Shown here: one piece after another, positions 1 through 9,200 of the stretch
Layout: the number at the start of each line of letters is the position of its first letter
Position numbering within the stretch: the stretch's first letter is position 1
Origin: Ichthyophonus hoferi
Taxonomy: Eukaryota > Opisthokonta > Ichthyosporea > Ichthyophonida > Ichthyophonidae
NCBI GenBank assembly: GCA_002751075.1
Contig: NAOQ01000049.1
Coordinates: 129,831 to 146,299 of the forward strand
Length of the DNA stretch: 16,469 nucleotides
Direction: 5' to 3'
Position numbers and translations under genes: made by a program
Notes under the pieces: model-generated
What the model was told of the DNA's origin: nothing
What the model saw: only the letters and a program-made list of their open reading frames with translations
The model's database searches: none

Positions 1-57
1 AGTATAGTATAGTATAGTATATAGTATAGTATATAGTATAGTATAGTATAGTATAGT
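1..57. repeat. AGTAT pentanucleotide microsatellite
   Basis: The first 57 bases are tandem copies of AGTAT with occasional extra AT steps. The array is cut by the window edge, so its full length is unknown. It lies beyond the last visible PHF12-like exon, probably in an intron of that gene. The rest of 58-312 shows no exon that I can support. Confidence 0.9.
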
Positions 58-312
58 CCTAGTTTTATCATCTTCTATCTTCCCTTGCTGTCAATCACAG
101 GCTAGCCCTAAAATTAATTTCGAACTCACTGCCAATCATAATGCATATCTCAAACAGAAAAAACGAGGGTGATTATAAAAAAAAAATGAACTAAGACCCA
201 ATGAGGAGAGAGATTGGCTGCAAAGTGCTCAATGAATGCTGATCTAGAAGGTGGTCATAATATAGAGGGACATGCATGACTCTAGACCAATAAGCTACAT
301 CCTTCATCCTAC

Positions 313-380
313 CTGGACACAGCACGCAGGAAGGCCCCCTGGGCATCCCCTCCTGTCTCAATGATGTTGCCAAAGCGGAG
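313..380 (-). CDS. PHF12: PHF12-like exon 11, last one in the window
   Basis: The exon follows acceptor caatcag in phase 0 and ends AG at donor gtagga. It encodes LRFGNIIETGGDAQGAFLRA plus VS and a split Arg. It falls where human PHF12 has the region just after PHD2 (VFDRFQD ... VDFLNRI); the resemblance is weak but the amphipathic pattern fits. No continuing exon is visible in bases 1-312, so the next one lies outside. Confidence 0.6.
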
Positions 381-3300
381 CTGATTGGACCATAGGGGCG
401 GGTATTTCTACATGGTGATAATTTATATTAATACCATAGAGTATCATGCCATACAGGCCAATAGGATACTACCTCGTGCAAAACCATCAAATCTATCCAT
501 TGGATACATCTAACTACTTGCCTCAACCAATCCAAACAGCATGTAGCATTGCCCAACCAATCATTATTAAGCCTATCGACTTAGAGGGTATATATGGGCA
601 GGCGTGTATATCCTAAGATGCACGTGTATCTCTCTATACACAGGTTAGGGTAGGAAAGGTCTGGCCCCACCACCTAGGGCCTAATATTCGTACAATGTAA
701 ACAGGTTATAAGTAGATGTGTATCTAATAGGTATAACATGCAAAAAATAAAGAAGTGCCAAGCCAAGGACCAGAGGGAAAGGCTACCACAAAGTGCTCCC
801 AGTGGGCAGGGCACATCCAGGCCACATGTGACTCGGAGGATATGGGAGGGTTGAGACAGTCTAGGTGATAAGACAGTGGACAGTATTTGCACATAATCAT
901 GGTGCCGCTGCAGAGAGAAGGGTAAGAGGTAGGAAGGGTTTAGGCTTAATGTGCAAAGAGACCTGCATATTGCTTTAGTCAAAGTAAAAGCCAATGCATA
1001 TTGAGTTGTATTATAATGCCAAGGGCTGCTGCCCAGTCACAGGGTTTAAATACATTAGCAGAGTGGCCAGTACCCAGCCGCATTATCTCAATCATTCCGC
1101 CAGTCATCTCGATGTATATATCAGGAACCACTGTCAACTATATATATCACCCAGTTATTCTATGATTAGTAACCGTAACCTATAAATAGCAAGAAAAGGC
1201 CCAATAGGCTATGATATGTAATTTCCTTCTTAGTAAGCTTAATCCATGTATGCGTATGCGGGTTTGCCGGGCCTGACCAATAAAAACCACAAAATAACTA
1301 CTAAAACAAGCAAATAATGTTAAACCGAACCAAAAATAGTCGAGTCATCTCCCTGTGGTCCCTGCCTACCTATACGAGCCTTTGTTGCAGTAGAAACAGG
1401 CTCCGGGCTTTTTCCTACGGGGATTACTACTACAGAACCATTGGTTAGTTGAATATAACCCACATCACCCATTGGGCCGCTACTGCCATATGGTTTTACA
1501 TGCCCCAGTAAACAGAAATAAATAATTACAAATACTTCATTACCTGTTAACACAACTGCAAACCTAGCAACAACCCATATATGGCCTACCACCCCTGATA
1601 TATCACCAAACGTGGTGGTTACATGTCCTACTTTCTAGTCCTGATATGATCGGGCCTTAGTTATAGTGAGGCATGCTATTGGTTCATCCATGAAGGTATT
1701 GCCATATTTAGATATGCCCTCCCTCATGAAATAGAACGAGATCACCAAACCATGATTGCAATCTAGAGGACCAATCCGATACCCACAAAACAGGTAAATC
1801 TATTAACTGTTATACAACCCTAAAATCACCATTCACACACAAGGAAAACACAGAGCCAATAAAAATAAGCTAAAGCATATGGCATATAATGACTCCCGCA
1901 TGATATTCCTCCAGTCATAAGCTTCTCACCTATCTGAGGTATCGTCATCCATGTCCAATCGCATTCTTTTACGCGACTCTACAGCCATACAGGCGACCAT
2001 TAGTTAACAGCCATTCACAGTTACGATACAAACATGAAGGTGCATTATTATAGGGTGACCCTACAGCCCCTTCATGGGGCCATATATACATCATTTTGGA
2101 TGTATATCATTAGTTTATAGGATATGACAGGAGGTTGTGGGACCAATCAACGAGGATCTAGTCCACTTCGATAGGTCCACCCTCCAGCATGCAGTCCTCT
2201 ATTCCTGCCTATTCCTTTAATATTCACGACGTACTAGCCACGATCCTATGAATGCTAGACATATACAAGCAAGCAGCAAGCTAGTGCATTACAGAACACA
2301 GGACCCCTAAGGGAAGGTTACCTTTAAGCAGCGAGGTCTTGAAGGAGGGGGGGTGGGTGAAGTCTAAGGCGTTCTTCTCTGCCATCTTGGCTACTAGGGC
2401 CGCACAGAACCGAGCCGGCCCGCTAAACTCAGTCTCTTCCGAAGAAGAGGTTTGATTGGCTCCTGATACTTGAGCAGTTGATTCGGACTTTTCCTGTGGT
2501 TCATTATAAATAGAAACATGATCGTTAATGTAGGTAAGATAGTATGGAGGTGAGATACTAGGTATGATAGTAGGCATCTATGCAAATGGCATATAGCAAT
2601 ACTTTGGCGTCAATGTCTACCATAAGTTAGTGCATACAAGAAGCAATCAGAGAGAGAAGTGCTAAGTGTCGCAGTAGACCATCCTATAGATATATAGGAC
2701 TGGGTTCTAGAGGTGGGGGTGTATAGGCTGGCTTGATCACTAGGTCATACACCATGCAGGAGGGAGAGGAAGAGATGGGGGTTGGTGGAGATAGAAGAGA
2801 TAAAGAGAGAGGGGGAGGGTGGGTGCGCACCCTGGCTAAGCAAGCTCTACACAACCAATCACCGTCCGGGATGGCATCTGCATCCACAGGGGGCTCGGCA
2901 CAACCACAGTGAAAGGAGTTCACACACTGGTCGCACATGATCATCTGCCCACCTTGCCCTACCCCCCTCACCCCCTCAGTAATGTCTTCTACACTCGCTG
3001 GTATCAGGCTTCTCGCCCATGACTCAATACCCTCGTAAGATGGACCTACATGAGGTGTATATAATACTATATGTCTGTATATACAATAAGTAACAGGGGT
3101 GTAAGGCTAGAGTGTACAGATGATCCACCATAGCGTATAGCACAACTATTCACTACATATACAGTGTGCTATGTCTACCCCCTCTACATAGAGGGATGCG
3201 GGTATATGCCTTATATAGTAACAGTAAGGAGGGACAAGCGGAGAGAGGGAAATATACCACATGCACCACACTCGTCATTGTGGGCGGTTTCGGGCACTGA

Positions 3301-5066
3301 GTCAAAGGGGCTAGCAGTATCACTGGCCACCTGTAGAGCCACATCTTGTTACACCCGCACTCTCTTAGGCCTGCTCCCCTGTACCCCCACCTTCCTAGCT
3401 CTACCCCAGCTACACAGGCCTCTATCCCTACTAGCTGCTATAGCTACTAAGCCTACTAGTCCTATCTCACTAGCTCTGTGACTGCCTGTACTCTCTCTTG
3501 TAGAACTCTCACCACAGGAGAAACCATGCAGAAGGGCTGGGGTTACCACTGGGGGGATGAAGGTCGTCTGTATCCCTATAAAGCCAAAGGTGCGGGCCTC
3601 CTGATCCTCGATGTCCTCGTAGATCTAGTATCAGAGCCCCTGTTAGTGCGTAGTATAAGGGCATAGGGACGGATCTACCCTTATATCTCTGTTTGGACAG
3701 CAGACACAGATAGAAATATATAGACTTATAGGTATACAGAAACATAGACACACACACAGCGACCCATATATATATATATTCAAGGTACTGTCCCACTATA
3801 CTTGGCCGGAATTACACCCTACCTACCAGCTGTAGGTTATCATTGTAACACTGTTCTGCCTTACTGTCAACGTTGACCCTCTTCCTAGACCTGGTTGTCA
3901 TGGTAATACGGGAATGAGACCTCGTAGCCAATAGCAAATGGTATCACGTGGATAAAACAAAGAGAGCCTCACACAGCCAGGGCTAAACCAATCATATATC
4001 TACAAGCATAGTAACCACCTTCATACCCACACCCATCCGCCAATAAACGCAGACCACACTCCACCCTTTCCAGATATCATAATGAAGTGCAGAAAGATAC
4101 ATGATGTAAAATAACTCCCTGGCAACAACCCACATCTTCTCTCTGGTCCCCTCACATCACCCAATGCTCACCTCTTAGGGAGTGGTGGTTGGACTTTCAA
4201 GGACTGCTCCTGTAGTCGCCTCGAGCCTGACACTCTACTGCGCGTGACACGTAGCCCTCCCTCTCCCTCACTTCCATCAAAGGACCCTTTTGTCCCCACC
4301 CCCTCGCTAAGGGAAGGGCTCCCTAGATTTGAAGATGTCCCTGTGAGCAAAGAAGGGTTGGTGGCTACATAAGACATGAGCCTCTTGTGGGGTACGCAAG
4401 GAGGGAGAAGGTTACAATATAGTAGAACGCTGTTATTATATTGGATACTCAGCCCTTTAAATAGCAACGGATTTTTCTCATTATAATATTGTATACAAGG
4501 TCCCATCAACATACACAGGCCACAGATTTCTATGGGCTAATAGGTAACGAGGTTACATGCAAATAACTCCACGCTAGTATCTTTCAAAAAGATATATAAT
4601 CTATCCAGGGCCATGCAAGGAAAAAAAAAAAAAAAAGTCGGGTTGAAATACACTAACATGTAAAAAGAATGATCTGTAGTATGGAAAAGAGTACAGGCAA
4701 GAGAGGGAAAGAGATGGCCTATAGCAAGCGGGTATATGTGTTAACTACAATAGGTAAGGAGTCACATTAGGAGAGAGATATGTCTAACATAGCAGCTAAG
4801 AATGGAGTAGACAATATAAACACACCCCCGTTGGAGTGGCTTCTAGTTAGCCGTGTGCTCTCTGTGGACCACCTCGGGGTTGATTCTTCACTTTGTGGCA
4901 ACTCTATACTCTCCTGCCTTACTATTGGCCCTCCTTCTCCTACTTCCTCTTCCACTTTACTATCTTGGGCACACACATTCTCTTTCTCTTTTGGGGACAG
5001 CTCTTCATTCTCTTCGTTGGTTAGTTTTAGAGTCACCTCGCTTTCTATTGGCTTAAAGTCTGTCAT
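313..5066 (-). CDS. PHF12: PHF12-like (Pf1) double PHD-finger transcriptional corepressor, 3' end missing
   Basis: PHF12/Pf1 is a nuclear subunit of Sin3-HDAC-MRG15 corepressor complexes. Visible minus-strand exons, in transcript order, are 4826-5066, 4172-4340, 3827-3890, 3547-3624, 3258-3330, 2831-2958, 2322-2493, 1930-1978, 1370-1426, 787-907 and 313-380. All junctions are GT-AG and phases match, giving 406 codons plus 2 nt. The ATG at 5066 is the first codon choice after an in-frame TAA at 5073-5075. Residues 1-184 are acidic/serine-rich then basic. PHD1 is about 204-248, an MRG-binding-like block about 276-303, a basic patch about 310-315, and PHD2 about 335-379. The order PHD1, binding block, basic patch, PHD2 is that of PHF12. 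Human PHF12 has PHD1 near residue 56, so about 150 extra N-terminal residues are present here. The C-terminal half, including the FHA region known in vertebrates, lies beyond the left edge. Introns of 202-503 bp hold no other supported gene. Exons 1-4 and 11 rest mainly on splice and phase logic. Confidence 0.85.
787..1426 (-). CDS. PHF12: PHF12-like exons 9-10: PHD finger 2
   Basis: Exon 9 (1370-1426) encodes NPRRKKPGACFYCNKGSY and exon 10 (787-907) continues GTMIMCKYCPLSYHLDCL. The 11 residues between the second and third Cys equal the human PHF12 PHD2 spacing, longer than in most PHD fingers. Ligands are C335, C338, C350, C353, H358, C361, C376 and H379; the last is His rather than Cys, as in the human WMCPNH motif. 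Here it reads WMCPAH. The 462-bp intron splits the zinc-binding residues and shows no other feature. This is the strongest evidence that the gene is PHF12 and not another PHD protein. Confidence 0.88.
1930..1978 (-). CDS. PHF12: PHF12-like exon 8: basic nuclear-localisation-type linker
   Basis: This 49-nt exon lies between acceptor ggctgtag and donor gtgaga. With the split codons it encodes ESRKRMRLDMDDDTSD, a basic patch followed by acids. Human PHF12 has a basic SSKRRRKEE run at the same place, between the MRG-binding segment and PHD2. Its phases (2 nt in, 2 nt out) fit both neighbours exactly, which is the main support for so small an exon. Confidence 0.65.
2322..2493 (-). CDS. PHF12: PHF12-like exon 7: Sin3/MRG15-binding-like segment
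   Basis: This exon follows PHD1 in phase 0 after acceptor ccacag and ends at donor gtaacc. It starts with a Ser/Glu-rich linker, then reads PARFCAALVAKMAEKNALDF followed by THPP. The position and helix-like pattern match the human Pf1 block that begins RPFELLIAAAMERNPTQF and contacts the MRG domain and Sin3. In human Pf1 the helix leads into an F-x-L-P motif; here the matching stretch reads FTHP. The assignment is by recalled similarity, not alignment. Confidence 0.7.
2831..3330 (-). CDS. PHF12: PHF12-like exons 5-6: PHD finger 1
   Basis: Exon 5 (3258-3330) ends HNDECGAC plus one base, and exon 6 (2831-2958) supplies the rest of a classic Cys4-His-Cys3 zinc finger. By my numbering the ligands are C205, C208, C217, C220, H225, C228, C245 and C248, with the usual W at 243 two before the final Cys pair. 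The acceptor at 2959 (gggtag) gives eight residues between Cys 2 and Cys 3, as in PHF12 PHD1. The nearby acceptor after gcaag would give only six, so I chose the former. PHD fingers read the histone H3 tail; whether this one prefers unmodified H3 is not visible. Confidence 0.88.
3747..3779. repeat. CA and TA dinucleotide runs in an intron
   Basis: Within intron 3 of the PHF12-like gene, a short ACACAC run (about 3747-3758) is followed a few bases later by a 14-base AT run (3766-3779). These look like ordinary simple repeats. Confidence 0.8.
4172..5066 (-). CDS. PHF12: PHF12-like exons 1-2: acidic, serine-rich N-terminal extension
   Basis: Exon 1 (4826-5066) encodes a Glu/Lys/Ser-rich, apparently disordered segment starting MTDFKPIESEV. 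It ends one base into a Gly codon at donor gtgtgt. Exon 2 (4172-4340) begins after a good acceptor (tgctcacag) and continues the same frame with Ser/Gly/Arg-rich sequence. It ends at donor gtgagc in phase 2, which the next exon at 3890 completes to give KRSRKRVN. I recognise no domain here. Assignment to this gene rests on frame and splice continuity. The 485-bp intron between them carries a 16-base A run and nothing else I can name. Confidence 0.65.
4621..4636. repeat. 16-base poly(A) run inside intron 1 of the PHF12-like gene
   Basis: There is an uninterrupted run of 16 A on the plus strand, poly(U) in the transcript. It could be the remnant tail of a retroposed sequence or simple slippage. 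I found no target-site duplication or SINE-like body next to it. Confidence 0.85.
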
Positions 5067-5649
5067 GTCCTGTTATCTAGGGACTTAACCCTACTGTGTC
5101 TTGAACCCAAATTCAATAAAGGATGACTGACAAGATGATATAGTATATAGGGGTCACTGGTGCAACATGCACACTAAAATGTTTAAGGCATATAGCTAAC
5201 TGTGTATATAGGTAGATAGTGCAAGTATACTAGAGATATATAGATACAGTAATAGTATGGTATTATATGGCACGATATTGTATGATATAGTAATATGTAA
5301 TCAAGACCCAATGAGATCAAGCCTCAGTAGACCAATGAATAGACAGTAACAATAAGAAGGAAATACACCTTGTAGATACACTATAAGCCTAGTTAGCTAA
5401 TGAGGTACTCTCAACTCACCCATAACCAATTATATTTAGCTCTATTGAGTTAAATAAGACATAAGCCTGATCTCCTCTCCTATTGGGCAATCAAGATTCC
5501 AGGCTTACAGTATTTTTTAATCGCATTCCTATTGGACGCAAGTCATCCCATGTGAAACCCTTTTATGTCCTACACATACATTGGTTGTACATCGATATTA
5601 TATCTTAGCCTGGTTCTACACAATGACCTACTGGTATTCATAAGGGTGC
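5067..5649. promoter_or_regulatory. spacer holding the presumed promoter of the PHF12-like gene
   Basis: This AT-rich interval lies upstream of the PHF12-like ATG and beyond the candidate NRAMP poly(A) signal. No convincing coding exon is seen. I found no TATA box close to the start codon. Several CCAAT or ATTGG pentamers occur, for example near 5322, 5424, 5484 and 5530, and could serve as NF-Y sites. The promoter role is inferred from position only. Confidence 0.4.
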
Positions 5650-5655
5650 TTTATT
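5650..5655 (-). terminator. candidate AATAAA poly(A) signal of the NRAMP gene
   Basis: TTTATT on the plus strand reads AATAAA on the minus strand, about 390 nt after the NRAMP stop codon. A GT-containing stretch follows downstream. It is the first canonical hexamer I noticed after the stop, but variant signals closer in (ATTTAATAA near 5880) cannot be ruled out. Confidence 0.45.
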
Positions 5656-5885
5656 CAATTGGAGAAACATCATGTTCTTGCTTGGCCGTCCAAGACACGG
5701 CTTGGGAACACAGCCTAGCACTACCCTGACTATTATTAAAGATGTACATTGGCTATATATCAGCCAGATATATCAGAGTTCTATAGTACATGAACGTGAT
5801 TCCAGTCCACTAAGAGAGACTATCTATCACCTGGTTGTTATTGATCAACTTGGGTACGATGGACTTTTTGTACATATTATTAAAT

Positions 5886-5950
5886 ATTACATACTACTAT
5901 TACATACCATTACATACTATTACAGACTATTACATACTATTACATACTAC
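5886..5950. repeat. 10-bp tandem repeat, unit ATTACATACT, in the NRAMP 3' UTR region
   Basis: About six copies of ATTACATACT occur with small changes (one reads ATTACAGACT, and a 3-base ACT spacer follows the first). On the minus strand, the transcript sense, each unit reads AGTATGTAAT. It lies about 90-160 nt after the NRAMP stop codon and so probably in its 3' UTR. Confidence 0.85.
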
Positions 5951-6042
5951 GTATGAAGGTGCCGGCCCACATATCTGTACACGGTAAGATGGGCCTCCTG
6001 CCATCTAACGACTTGTCATAGTTAAAATATAACCTAGCCTAG

Positions 6043-6232
6043 TTAAACAGTATGATCGGGCACTACGGTGACGAGAGACCCACGGGGCCCAGGCTGTAGG
6101 GACCTGGTAGAGGCCAAGAGAGGATCTGCCTCCTCAGCAGACTGCGGCTTATTGCGTTTACTGTATATGGCTAATATAGCCAGGGCTGATAGGTAAAGCA
6201 CCATAAACCCACCTATCACCCCGTAGGTAGTC
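6043..6232 (-). CDS. SLC11A2: NRAMP last exon: final TM and C-terminal tail
   Basis: The exon completes a split Trp codon, then reads [20 protein letters not shown] as a membrane segment and a roughly 40-residue hydrophilic tail ending PDHTV and TAA. The tail contains EEADPLLAS, which fits the acidic dileucine consensus [D/E]xxxL[L/I] for AP-complex-dependent endosomal or lysosomal sorting. No second, alternative C-terminal exon like that of mammalian SLC11A2 was seen downstream. Confidence 0.85.
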
Positions 6233-9200
6233 CTGCAGGGACAGCAAATAAGGTATGATGTGAGTGCATAGTTGACAACAAGTACTATTTTCTTTTTTAG
6301 TCGAGAGAGAAAGAGAGAGAAAAACCACACCATAAAGATAGAAAGATGGCAGGTTATAAATATTGTAACTTGTATATACGCAATACTATGCAGGAATGTA
6401 TAGGATACATATATGATATATACTATCATAGCCATATAAACATGCTTAAACACAGGTCTACAACAAAGGTGATGACATATTGATAGCAATGGCTTCATAT
6501 AACCAAGAAAGAGAATAGTACAGTGGATAGAACAGGAGTAAGAGCAGGATGGTTTGGTAAGATAGTAAGGTAGGATATAAATCTAGGATAATAAGGCAAG
6601 TCAGTAAGATAGGATAGTATGATAGGTAAAAATAGCATTTTGTACCAGGTCGGATTGAAGATCTTGGGTACTTCAGTAAATACCAGTGCGACATTAACAG
6701 CGGTGAGGATCCCGCCTACAGCCATGAGAATAGGCCATAGCTTTTTACTGGTCGCAAACACACCCATAGTTGCAGTCTCCGACGTGAACATTAGCACCGG
6801 TAACAGCTTTATTTAAGAAATAGGCATGGGTCAGCACATACATAATACACTGGGAGAGATGCATAGCCTTCTGTCACTGGGCAGGAGACTAGACATAAAG
6901 ATAAAGATGGACATATAGGGTGGATCTGATTGGCCTATTAAACACAAACCCAACTCAACACAGATACATAGAATACAAGATTGGCAGCCATTCTATATCC
7001 ATCCACCAATCATTACTCCGTATTCGATCACAAGTATACCATATCTATAATAGAAGAATGTGTCTATAAAAGGATAAAATATTTAGCCCACTCACATAGT
7101 CTCCCTAGAAATACATGGAACCATAATTAAAATCCCTTAACCGGTCCAATCACTGACCATGCAAAATAATTGAGATGGAGAATACCCATTATTACTATTA
7201 CTATACAACACTACTGTACCCCCGGCATGTACCTTGGGATTGGCATTGTGAGGTGCACAACCTCGCTAGCTAACCAGCCCCTACCATCACCCTTTCAGTG
7301 CCCAACCCTTCTATTAAGTGTATGTACGCGCCCCCCTATGTTCTGTTAATGTCACCCTCCTACCCACAGCCGTGATCTAGCCCCTTCACCCCCTGACGTC
7401 ACACACTTACCACAAATGGCAGCAGCACACTCTGAAGAACATTCAACCACTCATTGAGCTGATCGAGATGATCAAAGGCTAGGATAGCAACCAGCATTGC
7501 CTAGATGGCAAGAGGGAGTTAGACGGACCAATAGGGAACAAGAAGGGGTAACCATATGAATCATCCGATCACAACAAAAGTAGAATCATTGTTGTAGACA
7601 ATATTATAGAGCTACTCCTGTAGGCGTATAGGAGTAGAGACGAAAGGAGAGGGGAGGGCATATAGAAATACGTAAGAGGCGAAACACCCAATAAGCAGAT
7701 AGAAGGTAGACACAACCAATCATCACAAAGGACAACATGCAACCAATCACCACAAAGGACAACATGCATGAACTACAGGGTTATTGGGGGTCGTACCGGC
7801 ACAATGGCAAACACCCTTGTGATAAGTACTCTCTTCCACAGGGGTAACTGTGAGGGAAGAAGACCTTGTATTAGCGGGGATTGGCTATAGGTCAGATGCA
7901 ACATAATGCCAGCTGGGTGGAAGGGTCATATGACCTAGGACGAGGTTTAAAAGGTGGTTACCATGGTTACCAGCAATATACGGATGTAGGACCCTAGTCT
8001 AGACTACTGAACCATAAGGGAAAAGGGGAGGAAGGTCGCAACTTACATTCCAGTTCATGAAGCCATCCATGATATATTGTCCTGCATAGGTCCCTGTCAT
8101 AGTAGACGACTGGCCAGCTGCCAGTACCCCTACACCCCATATGTACTGCATGGAGGTTATTGGTTAGTATGATGAGTACCAAGTGCCAATTGGCTGAGAT
8201 GAACACCCCGGGAGGATAGGTAGCTACTACGTCCCACCCCTATGAGGTAATAGGAGCCCACCTACATATCTCTATCAATATCTAAGAGCACAGCCCCCCC
8301 TTAGGCCGGGATCTATATATACGACGTACAGGCCATCAATGGCAGAGCCAGTTTATTATGCAAGTGAATGGTGAATGTGGCATTAGAGCAAAGAGGCCGG
8401 GCTATAGAGCCATACCCTACATGAAGCAAGGAATAAAACCATGACTAGCCAGGAGGAGGGCCACCTCACAGCCCCTCTACTAATACCTTCATGCATGATA
8501 CCTGCCCAATGGGCATGTCTTTCTAATAATACATCAATATAAGGATTATAAGGATAGCACGGTATAGGTTGAGGTTATCCATATGTCACTCTTATCATGT
8601 GGTAGACGTATTATGTAAGGTGGTAAATACACTTGGGTATATGTATATACTATATAGACTAGTATTTACCAGAGCTACATCCCCATATCTCTGCTGCAGG
8701 TACTGGCCTGCATTGTTTAGCCCGATAGAGGTGGCGTCAACCCCAGGCTGTCCAAAGAACCTATCACCCATCCGAGATGAGTAACCATCCGTAAGAAGAC
8801 AAAGGTAGCACCCCTGGTCACAGACCCGCCTGATAAAGCTCCTATCATGATGTCCCCTTTCCACTATCCCTTTCTATATCTATAATAGCTAGAGAGATAC
8901 ACAACTGTCCTTAGGGCAGGCAACAAAGAACAAACAGCAACAGGCGGTATTAGCAAAGAGCAGTATTAGAGAATAAGGAGAAAGAGAAGGGTGAAAAGAG
9001 AGTGGCTGTGTATATGTAATACACACTCCATGTAAAGAGAAAGATATATATGTACATACCCTTGGGCAAACACCGCCACCACAAAGGTGTTAATGATAAA
9101 CGAACAGACCAGGGCCAAGGTGGTCTCAATAGCATAGTAGTAGTTGGCTCGCTTTACCGCAGAGACAGTCCTCTCAATGGGTCTAGACTGGACAAGGGCC

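Noticed and set aside
1320-1592. A 90-codon minus-strand open frame with collagen-like GPMGD and GPQGDD pieces
   Set aside because: It overlaps PHF12-like exon 9, which is read in another frame and gives the first Cys pair of PHD2 with correct phase. The Gly-Pro resemblance is a chance shadow.
3355-3546. A 64-codon in-frame extension of PHF12-like exon 4 ending in basic residues (RPKRVR) before a possible donor gtgtaa
   Set aside because: Using that donor would leave only 24 nt before the next acceptor at 3331, too short for a normal animal intron, and full retention meets a stop at once. The 216-bp intron from gtaacc fits better.
5672-5956. A plus-strand open frame of 94 codons after the NRAMP gene
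   Set aside because: Its C-terminal third is translation of the 10-bp tandem repeat, no domain is visible, and it is antisense to the likely NRAMP 3' UTR.
6470-6570. A C-box-like GTGATGA that might mark an intronic C/D snoRNA
   Set aside because: No CTGA D box lies at a suitable distance and the flanks do not pair. Similar C-box-like strings on the minus strand near 7724 and 9455 fail in the same way.
7955-7974. GGTTACCATGGTTACC, resembling an RFX X-box palindrome, in NRAMP intron 9
   Set aside because: The second half-site departs from the RGYAAC consensus and the place is inside an intron. It is better read as two direct copies of GGTTACC.
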